From: SIG480 sp045636865
GTDB taxonomy: Bacteria; Bacillota; Clostridia; Oscillospirales; JAAYXM01
Assembly: GCA_045636865.1 (NCBI GenBank)
Contig: JAZTYJ010000015.1
Span: 41,770-105,769 of the forward strand
Reading direction: 5' to 3'
DNA: 64,000 nt
How positions within the stretch are numbered: the stretch's first letter is position 1; each line of letters opens with the position of its first letter. The notes below the pieces were generated by a model. The model saw only the letters and a program-made list of their open reading frames with translations. It ran no database searches and had not been told where the DNA came from. Both the position numbers and the translations under genes were made by a program. Below are positions 8,397 to 16,450 of this stretch, in pieces.

Positions 8397-8581
8397 GGTG
8401 ATAACCTCTTTTACAGAAAATATATGACGGGAATAAAAGGGGAATTTGAAAAAATAACGATTATAGTGTAAAAAATATACATATATACTTTTTTATTATA
8501 ACATAACGCATAAAGAAAAAGCAACAATTTGAGAGCGTCAAGTTACATATATTGTTTTTTGTGTATTGCGAGGGGAGATAT

Positions 8582-8630
8582 AAAAAAACATCCGTCGGAA
8601 TATGCCGACTGAGGCTTAGACCGACGGATG
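8582..8630 (-). terminator. Terminator downstream of tRNA-Leu
   Basis: CATCCGTCGG (8589-8598) and CCGACGGATG (8621-8630) form a perfect 10-bp stem. On the minus strand it is followed by seven T (8582-8588). It separates the tRNA transcript from the radical SAM genes. Confidence 0.85.
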
Positions 8631-8681
8631 AACCATAAATAGCGGTACGAATTGTTAAAATAAAAAAACAGCCGTAAGATT

Positions 8682-8768
8682 TGGTGCACCTGACTGGACT
8701 TGAACCAGCACCGGGTTGCCCCGACCAGAACCTGAATCTGGCGCGTCTGCCTATTCCGCCACAAGTGC
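8682..8768 (-). tRNA. tRNA-Leu (anticodon CAG)
   Basis: An 87-nt class II tRNA with encoded CCA. The acceptor stem GCACTTG pairs with CAGGTGC, the anticodon stem CCAGA/TCTGG encloses TTCAGGT with anticodon CAG, there is a long variable arm, and the T loop is GGTTCAAGTCC. It reads CUG leucine codons. Confidence 0.97.
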
Positions 8769-8863
8769 ATATCACGACTGCAAGTAATAGTTTACCATTT
8801 TTTTGTATGTCTTGTCAATAGAAAAAGCTTTGAAAAGCAGATGCAAATATTATCAAAAAATGA

Positions 8864-8892
8864 TTGATTAAAGTATGATAAAGTGGTAGAAT
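8864..8892 (+). promoter_or_regulatory. Promoter of trkA-trkH
   Basis: TTGATT (8864-8869) and TAGAAT (8887-8892) are spaced by 17 bases. The -10 box covers an upstream in-frame ATG (8891), which supports the TTG at 8927 as the real start of trkA. Confidence 0.7.
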
Positions 8893-8926
8893 GAAATCGA
8901 TAAAATCTGCTTTGGAGGGAATAGGT

Positions 8927-10297
8927 TTGAACATCATTATCGTTGGCTGCGGAAAGGTCGGCGAGACCCTTGCAAAAGAGCTTGCTTATGAAAAACACAG
9001 TATAGTTATTGTAGATACAGATGCAGAAAAACTTGAAGAGGTTGGAAACTCGCTTGACGTTATGTGCGTTGAGGGACAGGGCGAATCGGTTTCGGTGCTG
9101 AAGGAGGCGGGAGTAGAGAATTGCGACATTCTCATCGCGATGACCCGCTCTGATGAGCTTAACCTTCTTACGTGCCTTATTGCAAAGAGACTTGGCGCAA
9201 AAAACACAATTGCCAGGGTGAGAAATCCGGTTTATGCGGATGCGATAAACCTTATAAAAGACGATCTTGGACTCAGCTTGCACATAAACCCCGAGCTTGC
9301 GGCAGCAAGAGAAATTTCAAGACTTCTTCGTTTCCCGACTGCAATAGGAGTTGAAACCTTCGCAAAGGGAAGAGTTGAAATCATGAAATACTGCATTCCG
9401 GGAAATTCTGTCCTGAAGGATGTTCCGATTTGTCAGCTTAAACCGCGTCTTAAGACAAGAATCTTTGTATGTGCGATTGAGCGCGGAGAGGAGGTTTTTG
9501 TTCCTACCGGTGATTTCATTCTCCGAGAGGGGGATATAATTTCGATTGTCGCACCTGCGCGTGAGGCAAATGAGTTCTTCACGAAGATCGGTGCGGTTGC
9601 ACAAAAAATCCGCGATGTACTGATAGTCGGCGGAGGAAGAATAACCTACTATCTCTCGATGCTTCTTATCGATTCGGGATTCAATGTTAAGATAATTGAG
9701 CAAGATAAGGAGCGCTGTGAGGAGTTAAGCGAGCTTCTGCCTGAAGCTATGGTGATCAACGGAGACGGAACAAATCATTATCTTCTCCACGAGGAACACA
9801 TAGAAAATGCAGATGCGATAGTCAGCCTCACGGGGGTTGACGAGCAGAATGTTCTCATTTCGATGTATGCACACAAGCAGGCACCTGAAGCGAAGATAGT
9901 TACAAAAATCAAGCATTTTGACTTTGATAATCTTCTTCGCGATATGCCGATAGGAAGCATTGTCTATCCCAAATACATAACGGCAGACAATGTTCTCCGT
10001 TATGTCCGTGTTATGTATAATTCGTGGGACGCAAAGATGGAATCTCTCCACAGAATTGTTGATGATAGGGTAGAGGCACTTGAATTCCGCGTGCGCCAGG
10101 CATCCGAGGCGGTAGGAGTTACATTTGCGGAGATGAAAATAAGAAAAGGCACGCTCATCGCCTGCATAACACGCGACGGCAAAACCTTTACTCCGGGCGG
10201 TAGCGATATGATAAAAGTCGGAGACACCGTGATAGTTGTTACAACATATAAAGGAATAAGCCGCCTTGAACAGATTCTCGACGGTGAAATGGATTAA
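8927..10297 (+). CDS. trkA: Trk potassium uptake regulatory subunit TrkA
   Basis: The cytoplasmic NAD-binding gating subunit of the TrkAH potassium transporter. The 456 residues form two RCK_N/RCK_C pairs: nucleotide-binding glycine loops VGCGKVGE (about residue 5) and VGGGRITYY (about 226), each followed by a TrkA-C domain. The length equals the usual 450-460. Translation most likely starts at TTG 8927-8929, with GGAGGG 7 bases upstream; the ATG at 8891 lies inside the -10 box. trkH follows after 3 bases, so the channel and its gate are translated together. Confidence 0.95.
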   Translation: MNIIIVGCGKVGETLAKELAYEKHSIVIVDTDAEKLEEVGNSLDVMCVEGQGESVSVLKEAGVENCDILIAMTRSDELNLLTCLIAKRLGAKNTIARVRNPVYADAINLIKDDLGLSLHINPELAAAREISRLLRFPTAIGVETFAKGRVEIMKYCIPGNSVLKDVPICQLKPRLKTRIFVCAIERGEEVFVPTGDFILREGDIISIVAPAREANEFFTKIGAVAQKIRDVLIVGGGRITYYLSMLLIDSGFNVKIIEQDKERCEELSELLPEAMVINGDGTNHYLLHEEHIENADAIVSLTGVDEQNVLISMYAHKQAPEAKIVTKIKHFDFDNLLRDMPIGSIVYPKYITADNVLRYVRVMYNSWDAKMESLHRIVDDRVEALEFRVRQASEAVGVTFAEMKIRKGTLIACITRDGKTFTPGGSDMIKVGDTVIVVTTYKGISRLEQILDGEMD

Positions 10298-10300
10298 CAG

Positions 10301-11740
10301 ATGAACATTAAAGCAGTTTTAAAATTAAACGGATACATACTGTTGTTTATCGCGCTTGCAATGCTTTTGCCGGTAGCGGTGGCTTTCTGCTACAAAGAAA
10401 GCTCCGGTATTGCGTTTCTTCCTGCGATGGGAGTTTGTGCGGTTATCGCAACACCTCTCATGTTCATAAAAGCAGAAAAGCGGGATTTCTTTGCGCGTGA
10501 AGGGCTTGTAACGGTTGCTCTTGCGTGGATAATAATAAGTATCGTAGGAGGTCTTCCGTTTTTCTTTTCAAGGGAAATTCCAAGTTTTCTCGATTGCGTT
10601 TTTGAAACTACATCAGGATTTACTACGACGGGTGCAAGCATACTTTCAAACGTCGAGGCTTTGAGTAAGTGTATGCTTTTCTGGAGAAGTTTCACACATT
10701 GGATTGGCGGCATGGGTGTGCTTATGTTTGTTATGGCAATCGCACCCCTTGCGGGAAATAACAATATGCAGCTTATCCGCGCGGAATCCGCAGGACCGAA
10801 GATTGAAAAAATCAAACCCAAAGCAAATACAACCGCAAAGGTTCTCTACGGTATGTATATCGGGCTTACGGGATTGCAGATAATCTGTATGCTTCTTGGC
10901 GGAATGCCGTTTTTTGATGCGGTTACAACAGCATTCGGAACGGCAGGTACGGGCGGATTCGGAATAAAAAACACAAGTGTGGCGGAATACAGCACATATA
11001 TACAGGCGGTCATAACGGTTTTTCTCTTCCTGTTTTCCGTAAATTTCAATATATATTTTCTTTTGCTTGCAAGGAAGTTCAAGGCAGTATTCAAGAATGA
11101 AGAGCTTCGCTGGTTTGTCGGAATTGTACTTTCGGCAATAATTCTCATAACGCTAAATAACTTCAGGCTTTTCGAAAACTTCGGAAATGCTTTGCACCAC
11201 ACATCGTTTACGGTGCTCTCGGTTGTTTCAACAGCAGGTTTCTCAACTGTTGACTTTGACCTCTGGCCGGAATTTTCAAAGGGAATACTTCTTGTTCTTA
11301 TGTTTGTTGGTGCGTGTGCAGGCTCAACAGGCGGCGGCATCAAGGTTTCACGAATTCTTATTATGTTAAAGGTCTTAAAACGTGAGTTTTCAACTCAGCT
11401 TCATCCAAAGAGCGTAAAGATGATAAGCGTAAACGGAAAGCGAATTGACGATGAAACCATAAAGCGCGTAAATGCATATCTTGTTTGCTACATTCTCATA
11501 TTCATAGCGTCTTTTATCATAGTGTCGCTTGATCACTTCAGCTTCGAAACCAACTTCACGGCAATTGCCGCAATGATGAACAACATCGGTCCCGGCCTTG
11601 CCGCAGTTGGTCCGACTCAGAATTTTTCTGGATTTTCAAATTTGTCAAAGATCGTTTTCATGATTGATATGATCTGCGGACGACTTGAGCTTTTCCCAAT
11701 AATGATACTTCTCCTTCCGCAGACGTGGAAGAAATACTGA
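10301..11740 (+). CDS. trkH: Trk potassium uptake channel subunit TrkH
   Basis: The potassium-translocating membrane subunit partnered with TrkA. The 479 residues show the four-repeat M1-P-M2 design. Selectivity-loop segments TTSGFTTTGAS, TAFGTAGTGGFG, STAGFSTVDF and MNNIGPGLA each supply the conserved glycine. Many hydrophobic helices surround them, and the GACAGSTGGGIKVSR loop near residue 340 matches the family's intramembrane loop. It begins 3 bases after trkA and shares its promoter. Confidence 0.95.
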   Translation: MNIKAVLKLNGYILLFIALAMLLPVAVAFCYKESSGIAFLPAMGVCAVIATPLMFIKAEKRDFFAREGLVTVALAWIIISIVGGLPFFFSREIPSFLDCVFETTSGFTTTGASILSNVEALSKCMLFWRSFTHWIGGMGVLMFVMAIAPLAGNNNMQLIRAESAGPKIEKIKPKANTTAKVLYGMYIGLTGLQIICMLLGGMPFFDAVTTAFGTAGTGGFGIKNTSVAEYSTYIQAVITVFLFLFSVNFNIYFLLLARKFKAVFKNEELRWFVGIVLSAIILITLNNFRLFENFGNALHHTSFTVLSVVSTAGFSTVDFDLWPEFSKGILLVLMFVGACAGSTGGGIKVSRILIMLKVLKREFSTQLHPKSVKMISVNGKRIDDETIKRVNAYLVCYILIFIASFIIVSLDHFSFETNFTAIAAMMNNIGPGLAAVGPTQNFSGFSNLSKIVFMIDMICGRLELFPIMILLLPQTWKKY

Positions 11741-11772
11741 TGTGAAACAAAAAGAAAGTAGGAGACAGCATC

Positions 11773-13119
11773 ATGCCAAAACTTAAGCAGAGAAATCTCA
11801 CGGAAGGGCCTATATTATCGAACCTCATTTTGTATACTATTCCGATAATGCTTTCAGGACTTTTGCAGATTATGTTCAATGCAGTTGATAACATAGTTGT
11901 CGGTTGGTATTGCGGAAGTATATATGTCGCTGCGGTTGGCTCAACTGGAAGCATTATTTCTCTTTTTGTAAATATCTTTATGGGGTTTTCGGTTGGTGCA
12001 AGTATTGTTGTTGCCCAGGCAAAGGGGGCACAGGATGACGAAATACTACACAAAACAGTGCATACTGCAATACCTGTTGCTGTTTTATCGGGTATATTCC
12101 TCACAATTATAACGTTCATTTTTTGCGAGGATATATTGCGCATTATGGGCGCTCCTGAAGAGGTTCTTCCGCTTTCTGCTATATATCTCAAGGTTTATTT
12201 TTGCGGAATTACTTTTTCTTTGCTTTATAACTTTTCCACTGCTATACTTCGCGCACTCGGAGACACAAGGCGACCTCTTGTTTTTCTTGCAATAGCAGGC
12301 GTAATAAATATGGTTCTGAATATTTTGTTTGTAACTGTCTTTGACATGAATGTTGCAGGAGTCGCACTGGCAACGGCAATTTCTCAAGGTTTTGCGGCAG
12401 TGCTCTCTATTGCAACCCTTATGCGCCAAAAGGATGCAAGCAGGCTTATCATCTCAAGACTTCGCTTCTACAAAGAAATAGTTTTAAAAGTGTTGAGACT
12501 TGGTGTGCCGACAGCGATCCAGTCATCGCTCTTCTCAATTTCAAATATGATAATCCAGTCATCAATAAACTCCTTCGGAGCTGTGTTCGTGACGGGTGCG
12601 GCAGCAACAAATGACGTTACGAATATTGTCTATACTTCGATGAATGCATTTATGCATACCGCGCTCAACTTTACGGGGCAGAATATAGGCGCAAAAAAAT
12701 ATGACCGCGTAAAGAAATCTCTTCGGATATGTTTGCTTTTGGTTACGGTTGTAGGACTCACTACGGGTATCATCACCGTACTTCTGGGAGAAAAAATCCT
12801 CGGAATTTATGTAAAGGATTCAGCTCTTGCGATTGAATACGGCATGATACGTATGAAGTACGTAGCTCTTCCGTATTTCCTTTGCGGAATAATGGAGGTT
12901 ATAATCGGAGCTATAAGAGGAATGGGCTCGTCTTTTCCGCCTCTTATCATTTCAATTATCGGCGTATGCGGAATTCGTCTTGGATGGATTTTTACTATAT
13001 TCAAAATGTTCCACACTCCGGAAGTGCTCTATCTGTCATATATAGTGTCGTGGATTATAACAAGCGCTCTGCTTTATATCGTATACAGACTTGTGCTCAA
13101 AAGGACTATGCACGAATAA
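11773..13119 (+). CDS. MATE family efflux transporter
   Basis: A 448-residue multidrug and toxic compound extrusion protein, normally using Na+ or H+ gradients to export cationic drugs or metabolites. It has about 12 hydrophobic helices in two homologous halves: the first with YTIPIMLSGLLQ and NAVDNIVVGW, the second with LRLGVPTAIQSSLFSISN and NFTGQNIGAKKYDR. A good site (AAGTAGGAG) precedes ATG 11773. It follows trkH by 32 bases and could share its transcript. The substrate cannot be predicted. Confidence 0.92.
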   Translation: MPKLKQRNLTEGPILSNLILYTIPIMLSGLLQIMFNAVDNIVVGWYCGSIYVAAVGSTGSIISLFVNIFMGFSVGASIVVAQAKGAQDDEILHKTVHTAIPVAVLSGIFLTIITFIFCEDILRIMGAPEEVLPLSAIYLKVYFCGITFSLLYNFSTAILRALGDTRRPLVFLAIAGVINMVLNILFVTVFDMNVAGVALATAISQGFAAVLSIATLMRQKDASRLIISRLRFYKEIVLKVLRLGVPTAIQSSLFSISNMIIQSSINSFGAVFVTGAAATNDVTNIVYTSMNAFMHTALNFTGQNIGAKKYDRVKKSLRICLLLVTVVGLTTGIITVLLGEKILGIYVKDSALAIEYGMIRMKYVALPYFLCGIMEVIIGAIRGMGSSFPPLIISIIGVCGIRLGWIFTIFKMFHTPEVLYLSYIVSWIITSALLYIVYRLVLKRTMHE

Positions 13120-13123
13120 TTGA

Positions 13124-13160
13124 GGTATGAGATAAAAAAATAATTTTTTTATCTCATACC
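13124..13160. terminator. Long inverted repeat after the MATE gene, probable terminator
   Basis: GGTATGAGAT and ATCTCATACC flank an A7/TAA/T7 core, giving a 17-bp stem with a 3-base loop. The T run lies inside the stem instead of after it, so this is not a textbook terminator. Confidence 0.55.
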
Positions 13161-13210
13161 TGATACGAGCATATGAGGATTGTCGAATTTTAGCGAAAGG
13201 GGAAATCAGA

Positions 13211-13549
13211 TTGAAAAAGAAAATTTTGTGGATTGTATTAGCAATCACACTTATTTTCGTAATATTAGCATTTATCTTTTTTGGGATTTTGTTTTGTGAT
13301 ATCTTTGTACGGGAATCTCCGAATGGAGACTATCAAATAGTTAGTTTGTGGATAGATAAAGGTGGCTTCGGATATGGTGGAGCTTGTTATATAAAGGAAA
13401 AAAGATTGTTTTCGAAATGGCATAAGATTTGTAAAGTTCCTTGTTCTTGTGAATGGATATCGGAAACACAGTTTACGGTTTATCGAGTAAATTACTCCGG
13501 TATTGGCAGTGATAAAGAATATAACGTGAATGATTTCTTTGATAAATAA
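13211..13549 (+). CDS. Small membrane-anchored hypothetical protein
   Basis: A 112-residue protein with a basic start and one hydrophobic helix at about residues 5-27. A soluble outside domain follows with SPNGDYQIVSLWIDKGG and several aromatic and cysteine residues. The SPNGxY start of that domain recalls small DUF5412-like proteins of Firmicutes, but I cannot assign it. Translation starts at TTG 13211 after AAAGGGGA. The base composition is clearly more AT-rich than in the flanking genes, which suggests a recently acquired or fast-evolving gene. No function is claimed. Confidence 0.65.
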   Translation: MKKKILWIVLAITLIFVILAFIFFGILFCDIFVRESPNGDYQIVSLWIDKGGFGYGGACYIKEKRLFSKWHKICKVPCSCEWISETQFTVYRVNYSGIGSDKEYNVNDFFDK

Positions 13550-13631
13550 GAGGATATGTGTATATTTTTGATCCAGACTTGACACGAACTTGCCGACAAA
13601 AAGCTTGGCATCTAGATTATACAGTCTTTAT

Positions 13632-13667
13632 AAAAAAGCCTTTCGGAAAGATCCGAAAGGCTTTTTT
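13632..13667. terminator. Bidirectional terminator between convergent genes
   Basis: AAAAAAGCCTTTCGG and CCGAAAGGCTTTTTT form a perfect 15-bp stem with a 6-base loop and A/T runs on both sides. It serves the minus-strand ASRT operon and the small plus-strand gene. The 80 bases before it hold nothing I recognise. Confidence 0.9.
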
Positions 13668-13676
13668 ATGATTTTT

Positions 13677-14045
13677 TTAGAATGAATATCCTTCAACGCT
13701 GTAGTATGCCATATTTGTCTGACGAACGTCAAGACGACCGAAGCAAGCGCAAACAGGGAGCTTGCTGTTTACCCATACGGTGTACTGAACTGACTCGTCG
13801 AGAGTGAAGTTGTTATCACCCATCGGCTTGTCAAGGCGGATACAGGTTGTTCTCATTCCGTCGAGTGTGAGGCGGATTCCCTTTACGGGGTCTCTGTCCT
13901 CAAAAACGAAAGTGAGTTCAATGTCTGTTGCCTTGTCGTTGAGGTTTGTAATCATAAGAGCTTCGTGGCCTTCAAAATCGGGGTTGTCGCCCTTCGGGGG
14001 GAGGTAACCGTCGCAGAAAACCCAATTCTTTTTACCCTTTGCCAT
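13677..14045 (-). CDS. ASRT-family (sensory rhodopsin transducer-like) small protein
   Basis: A 122-residue all-beta protein matching the family of the Anabaena sensory rhodopsin transducer. It shows GYLPP near residue 13, GHEALMITNLND, the strand pair DIELTFVFEDRDPVKGIRLT, MRTTCIRLD, and the C-terminal VCACFGRLDVRQTN. The family has been proposed to bind small molecules, possibly sugars; a photoreceptor role is not implied here because no rhodopsin gene is present. It is the last gene of an operon behind a phosphotriesterase-family hydrolase (15 bases away) and a creatinase-like protein, so it may bind their substrate or product. Confidence 0.8.
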   Translation of the reverse strand: MAKGKKNWVFCDGYLPPKGDNPDFEGHEALMITNLNDKATDIELTFVFEDRDPVKGIRLTLDGMRTTCIRLDKPMGDNNFTLDESVQYTVWVNSKLPVCACFGRLDVRQTNMAYYSVEGYSF

Positions 14046-14060
14046 ATCTTATCTCTCCTT

Positions 14061-15083
14061 TTAAAAGTCTAAAAATTCTGCAGGATTTGTGATAGTGAGA
14101 TGTGTTATGTCCGCCTCATCAACACCTATGTAACGAAGCATCGGAACCATCGTGCGCGCAACGTGCATAAAGCCGTTGCCGCCGTATTCTGCGAGCATCG
14201 TCTTAAGGCAGATGTCGTTTGTCATAAGGAGTCTTTCGCCATAACCCTTTTCGATGAGCTTCTTTATCATTTCGGCACGCTCCATATCGTATGCAAACTT
14301 GCCTCTTATCTTTCCGCAGTCGCGCGGTGGCATGAAGAACTCTTTGCCGCAGTTGTCAAACTCAATCCAGACGCCCTCGTCAAGAAGACGGAGACAATAA
14401 TCCTTGCGCAAATCAACATCGATATGGTCGATGCAGATGCGTGACGTGTCCGTGCCGAGTTTCTTTGCGAGCTTTATAATTTCAATGCCGTTTTCTTCCC
14501 ACAGGCTTGTGTGGAAATGGACAGGGGCGTTTGTTTCACGCGATGCAATAAGTGCCGCTTCAACTGATTTCCACTCGGTTGGAGTGATGTCTGCGCTCGT
14601 GCCGATTTCGCCGATGATGCCGGCCTTCATATCCGTTCCCTGAATACCGACGGTGAGGTCGTTTAAAATCTCATCCGTCATTTCGGAGACCGTCATATTA
14701 TGAACCTTGTCCGAAAGGGAAGGATCTGTATAATGGCCGCAACCGACGATTATGTTGACACCCGTTCTTTCGGAAATGTGCGCAAGCTTTTTCACATCGC
14801 GTCCGATGTCATCGGGGGTAGCATCAACGATGGTTTTGCCGCCGTATTCCTTGAAGAGCAGAAGCTCGCGCACCGCGGTATCTTCGTCGGTATATGCAGC
14901 ATTCTCCTGAATGTAATACGGGTCGGAAACCATCAGATAACGGTTTGAAGCGGTGATTTTTCCGTGAAATTCGGGATAGGGCATCTCATCGACACAGGAA
15001 ATCATATCGATGAGGATGTGCTCGTGGGGAAGAGTAAAGCCGAGCTCATCTTTTTTTAAATTGCCACGTAATGAACGAATCAT
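14061..15083 (-). CDS. Phosphotriesterase-family metal hydrolase
   Basis: A 340-residue amidohydrolase-superfamily TIM barrel of the phosphotriesterase/lactonase branch. The metal ligands are visible: His20 and His22 (PHEH), a bridging Glu159 in GIIGEIGTS where classical phosphotriesterases carry a carboxylated lysine, His189/His191 in VHFHTS, His220 in CIDHID, and Asp290 in LLMTND. Glu at the bridging site is typical of the branch acting on lactones or other small esters and amides, not organophosphates. It is the middle gene of an operon (3 bases after the M24 gene, 15 before the ASRT gene). The exact substrate is unknown. Confidence 0.88.
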   Translation of the reverse strand: MIRSLRGNLKKDELGFTLPHEHILIDMISCVDEMPYPEFHGKITASNRYLMVSDPYYIQENAAYTDEDTAVRELLLFKEYGGKTIVDATPDDIGRDVKKLAHISERTGVNIIVGCGHYTDPSLSDKVHNMTVSEMTDEILNDLTVGIQGTDMKAGIIGEIGTSADITPTEWKSVEAALIASRETNAPVHFHTSLWEENGIEIIKLAKKLGTDTSRICIDHIDVDLRKDYCLRLLDEGVWIEFDNCGKEFFMPPRDCGKIRGKFAYDMERAEMIKKLIEKGYGERLLMTNDICLKTMLAEYGGNGFMHVARTMVPMLRYIGVDEADITHLTITNPAEFLDF

Positions 15084-15086
15084 AGC

Positions 15087-16280
15087 TTACTTAAGAAGTT
15101 CGGGAATAGCCTGGTCGTTGTATGTTGTTACACGTTCAGCGCCATTCTTGCCGATGATATAAACGTCTTCGACACGGAATGAACCCCATTCCATACCCTT
15201 GAAGTAAGCATCAATGCAGATAGCCATATTCTCTTCGATAACGCGCTTGTTGTTGACAGAGAAAACAGGAGCTTCACATTCGATGAGACCTGTGCTGTGG
15301 AGACTTCCGTACGGGCAGTAGTCGATGTAGCCGTACTTTGTGAGGTAATCTGTGTATGCGTTGAGAACAACATCGCAGGGAGTTCCCGGAACCATAAGGG
15401 CTGATGCTGTGTTGAGAGCCTCATATGCACACTTGATAGCGTCTTTGATCTTCTGCGGAACTTCGCCGAGAACGTACGGAGAGCAGATGATACCGTTGTA
15501 GCCTTCGTAGCAGACGCCTGCCGCAAAGTTCAAGATTTCGCTCTCCTGAATCTTTCTGTTTGTGTTGCGGCACATGCTGATGTATGAGTTCTGCGGACCT
15601 GTTGCAACCATCGGAGCAAATGCCTGAACATAGCTTTCTCCACCGAGACGAAGCATCTCTGCCTCAAATTCAGCCTGAATTTCATATTCGTTCATTCCGG
15701 GCTTTACCTTCGGAACAACGCGGCGGAATGTATCGCTGATGATTTCGCAAGCCTTGCGGATACATGCAACTTCAGCCGGAGTCTTGACAACGCGCATTGC
15801 GTAGTACTGCTCGTCGAAGTCTACGATTTCAGCACCGTCAAAAACCTTTGCAAGCTTGTTGTAGATAACAGCCGGGAAAGTGAGCTTTCCGATGAGACCG
15901 ATTTTCTTAACGGTATACTTTGCCTTGAGCTCTCTGAAATAGCCTTCAAAATCGAGCTGACCTTCTGTGTCGTACTCAAAGCCTGAAACCTCACCGATTT
16001 CGGGGAAGATTTTGATGATTGAGCCTTCGAGCTTGTTCTTGACTTCTGCATAGTCAAAGCCTGCCTGACCTGAACAGAGAGTAACCTCGCCCTCAAGCGG
16101 GATGATTACTGCTGCGCTTTCGTTAACAGCAGAGAAGTCTGCGTAGTAACGAACAGCAGAAGGGTCAAGAAGGTTTGAGAAAGCAACGATCATATCAATG
16201 CCTTCCTGAGCCATGATACGACGTGTTTTAGCAACACGTTCTGTAAATTCGCCTTTTGAAATAACAGGGAGATTGTTCAT
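15087..16280 (-). CDS. Creatinase-like M24 family protein lacking metal ligands
   Basis: A 397-residue pita-bread-fold protein: a creatinase N-terminal domain (about 1-165) and an M24 domain (about 170-397). Metal peptidases of the family use Asp, Asp, His, Glu, Glu. Here the two Asp positions are Asn251 and Asn262 (ILNFAAG..YEGYNG), the His328 (LHSTG) and final Glu371 (RVEDV) are kept, and the other Glu is Asp357. That pattern suggests a metal-free, creatinase-type C-N hydrolase or a binding protein, not an aminopeptidase. First gene of the operon, divergent from an AraC regulator, with AAGGTGG before its ATG. Confidence 0.82.
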   Translation of the reverse strand: MNNLPVISKGEFTERVAKTRRIMAQEGIDMIVAFSNLLDPSAVRYYADFSAVNESAAVIIPLEGEVTLCSGQAGFDYAEVKNKLEGSIIKIFPEIGEVSGFEYDTEGQLDFEGYFRELKAKYTVKKIGLIGKLTFPAVIYNKLAKVFDGAEIVDFDEQYYAMRVVKTPAEVACIRKACEIISDTFRRVVPKVKPGMNEYEIQAEFEAEMLRLGGESYVQAFAPMVATGPQNSYISMCRNTNRKIQESEILNFAAGVCYEGYNGIICSPYVLGEVPQKIKDAIKCAYEALNTASALMVPGTPCDVVLNAYTDYLTKYGYIDYCPYGSLHSTGLIECEAPVFSVNNKRVIEENMAICIDAYFKGMEWGSFRVEDVYIIGKNGAERVTTYNDQAIPELLK

Positions 16281-16396
16281 AACAATTTACCACCTTTCGG
16301 TATTTTTCTTAATAATAACATAAAAAGAGTATAAATTTCAATTCAATTCCTTGCGAAAAACATCAAAACTCTTGCCTTTTTATACAAGGTGTTTTC

Positions 16397-16425
16397 TTGA
16401 CAAAAAAATATGCTCTTGTTATAAT
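16397..16425 (+). promoter_or_regulatory. Promoter of the AraC regulator gene
   Basis: A perfect TTGACA (16397-16402) and TATAAT (16420-16425) are 17 bases apart. The divergent M24 operon must start in the same 170-base gap, so the two units may be co-regulated. Confidence 0.85.
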
Positions 16426-16450
16426 CAAAAAAGAAAAGAGGTGAGGCAAT

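Noticed and set aside
8397..8581. A precursor peptide for the radical SAM genes
   Set aside because: Only 15-16 codon frames without ribosome binding sites were found, one of them overlapping the promoter region.
5784..8768. Radical SAM genes as an integrated mobile island at tRNA-Leu
   Set aside because: No integrase or direct repeat of the tRNA end was seen; composition alone is too weak.
8461..8775. Open frames of 75-104 codons on the minus strand across tRNA-Leu
   Set aside because: They run through the tRNA and its terminator and have no ribosome binding site.
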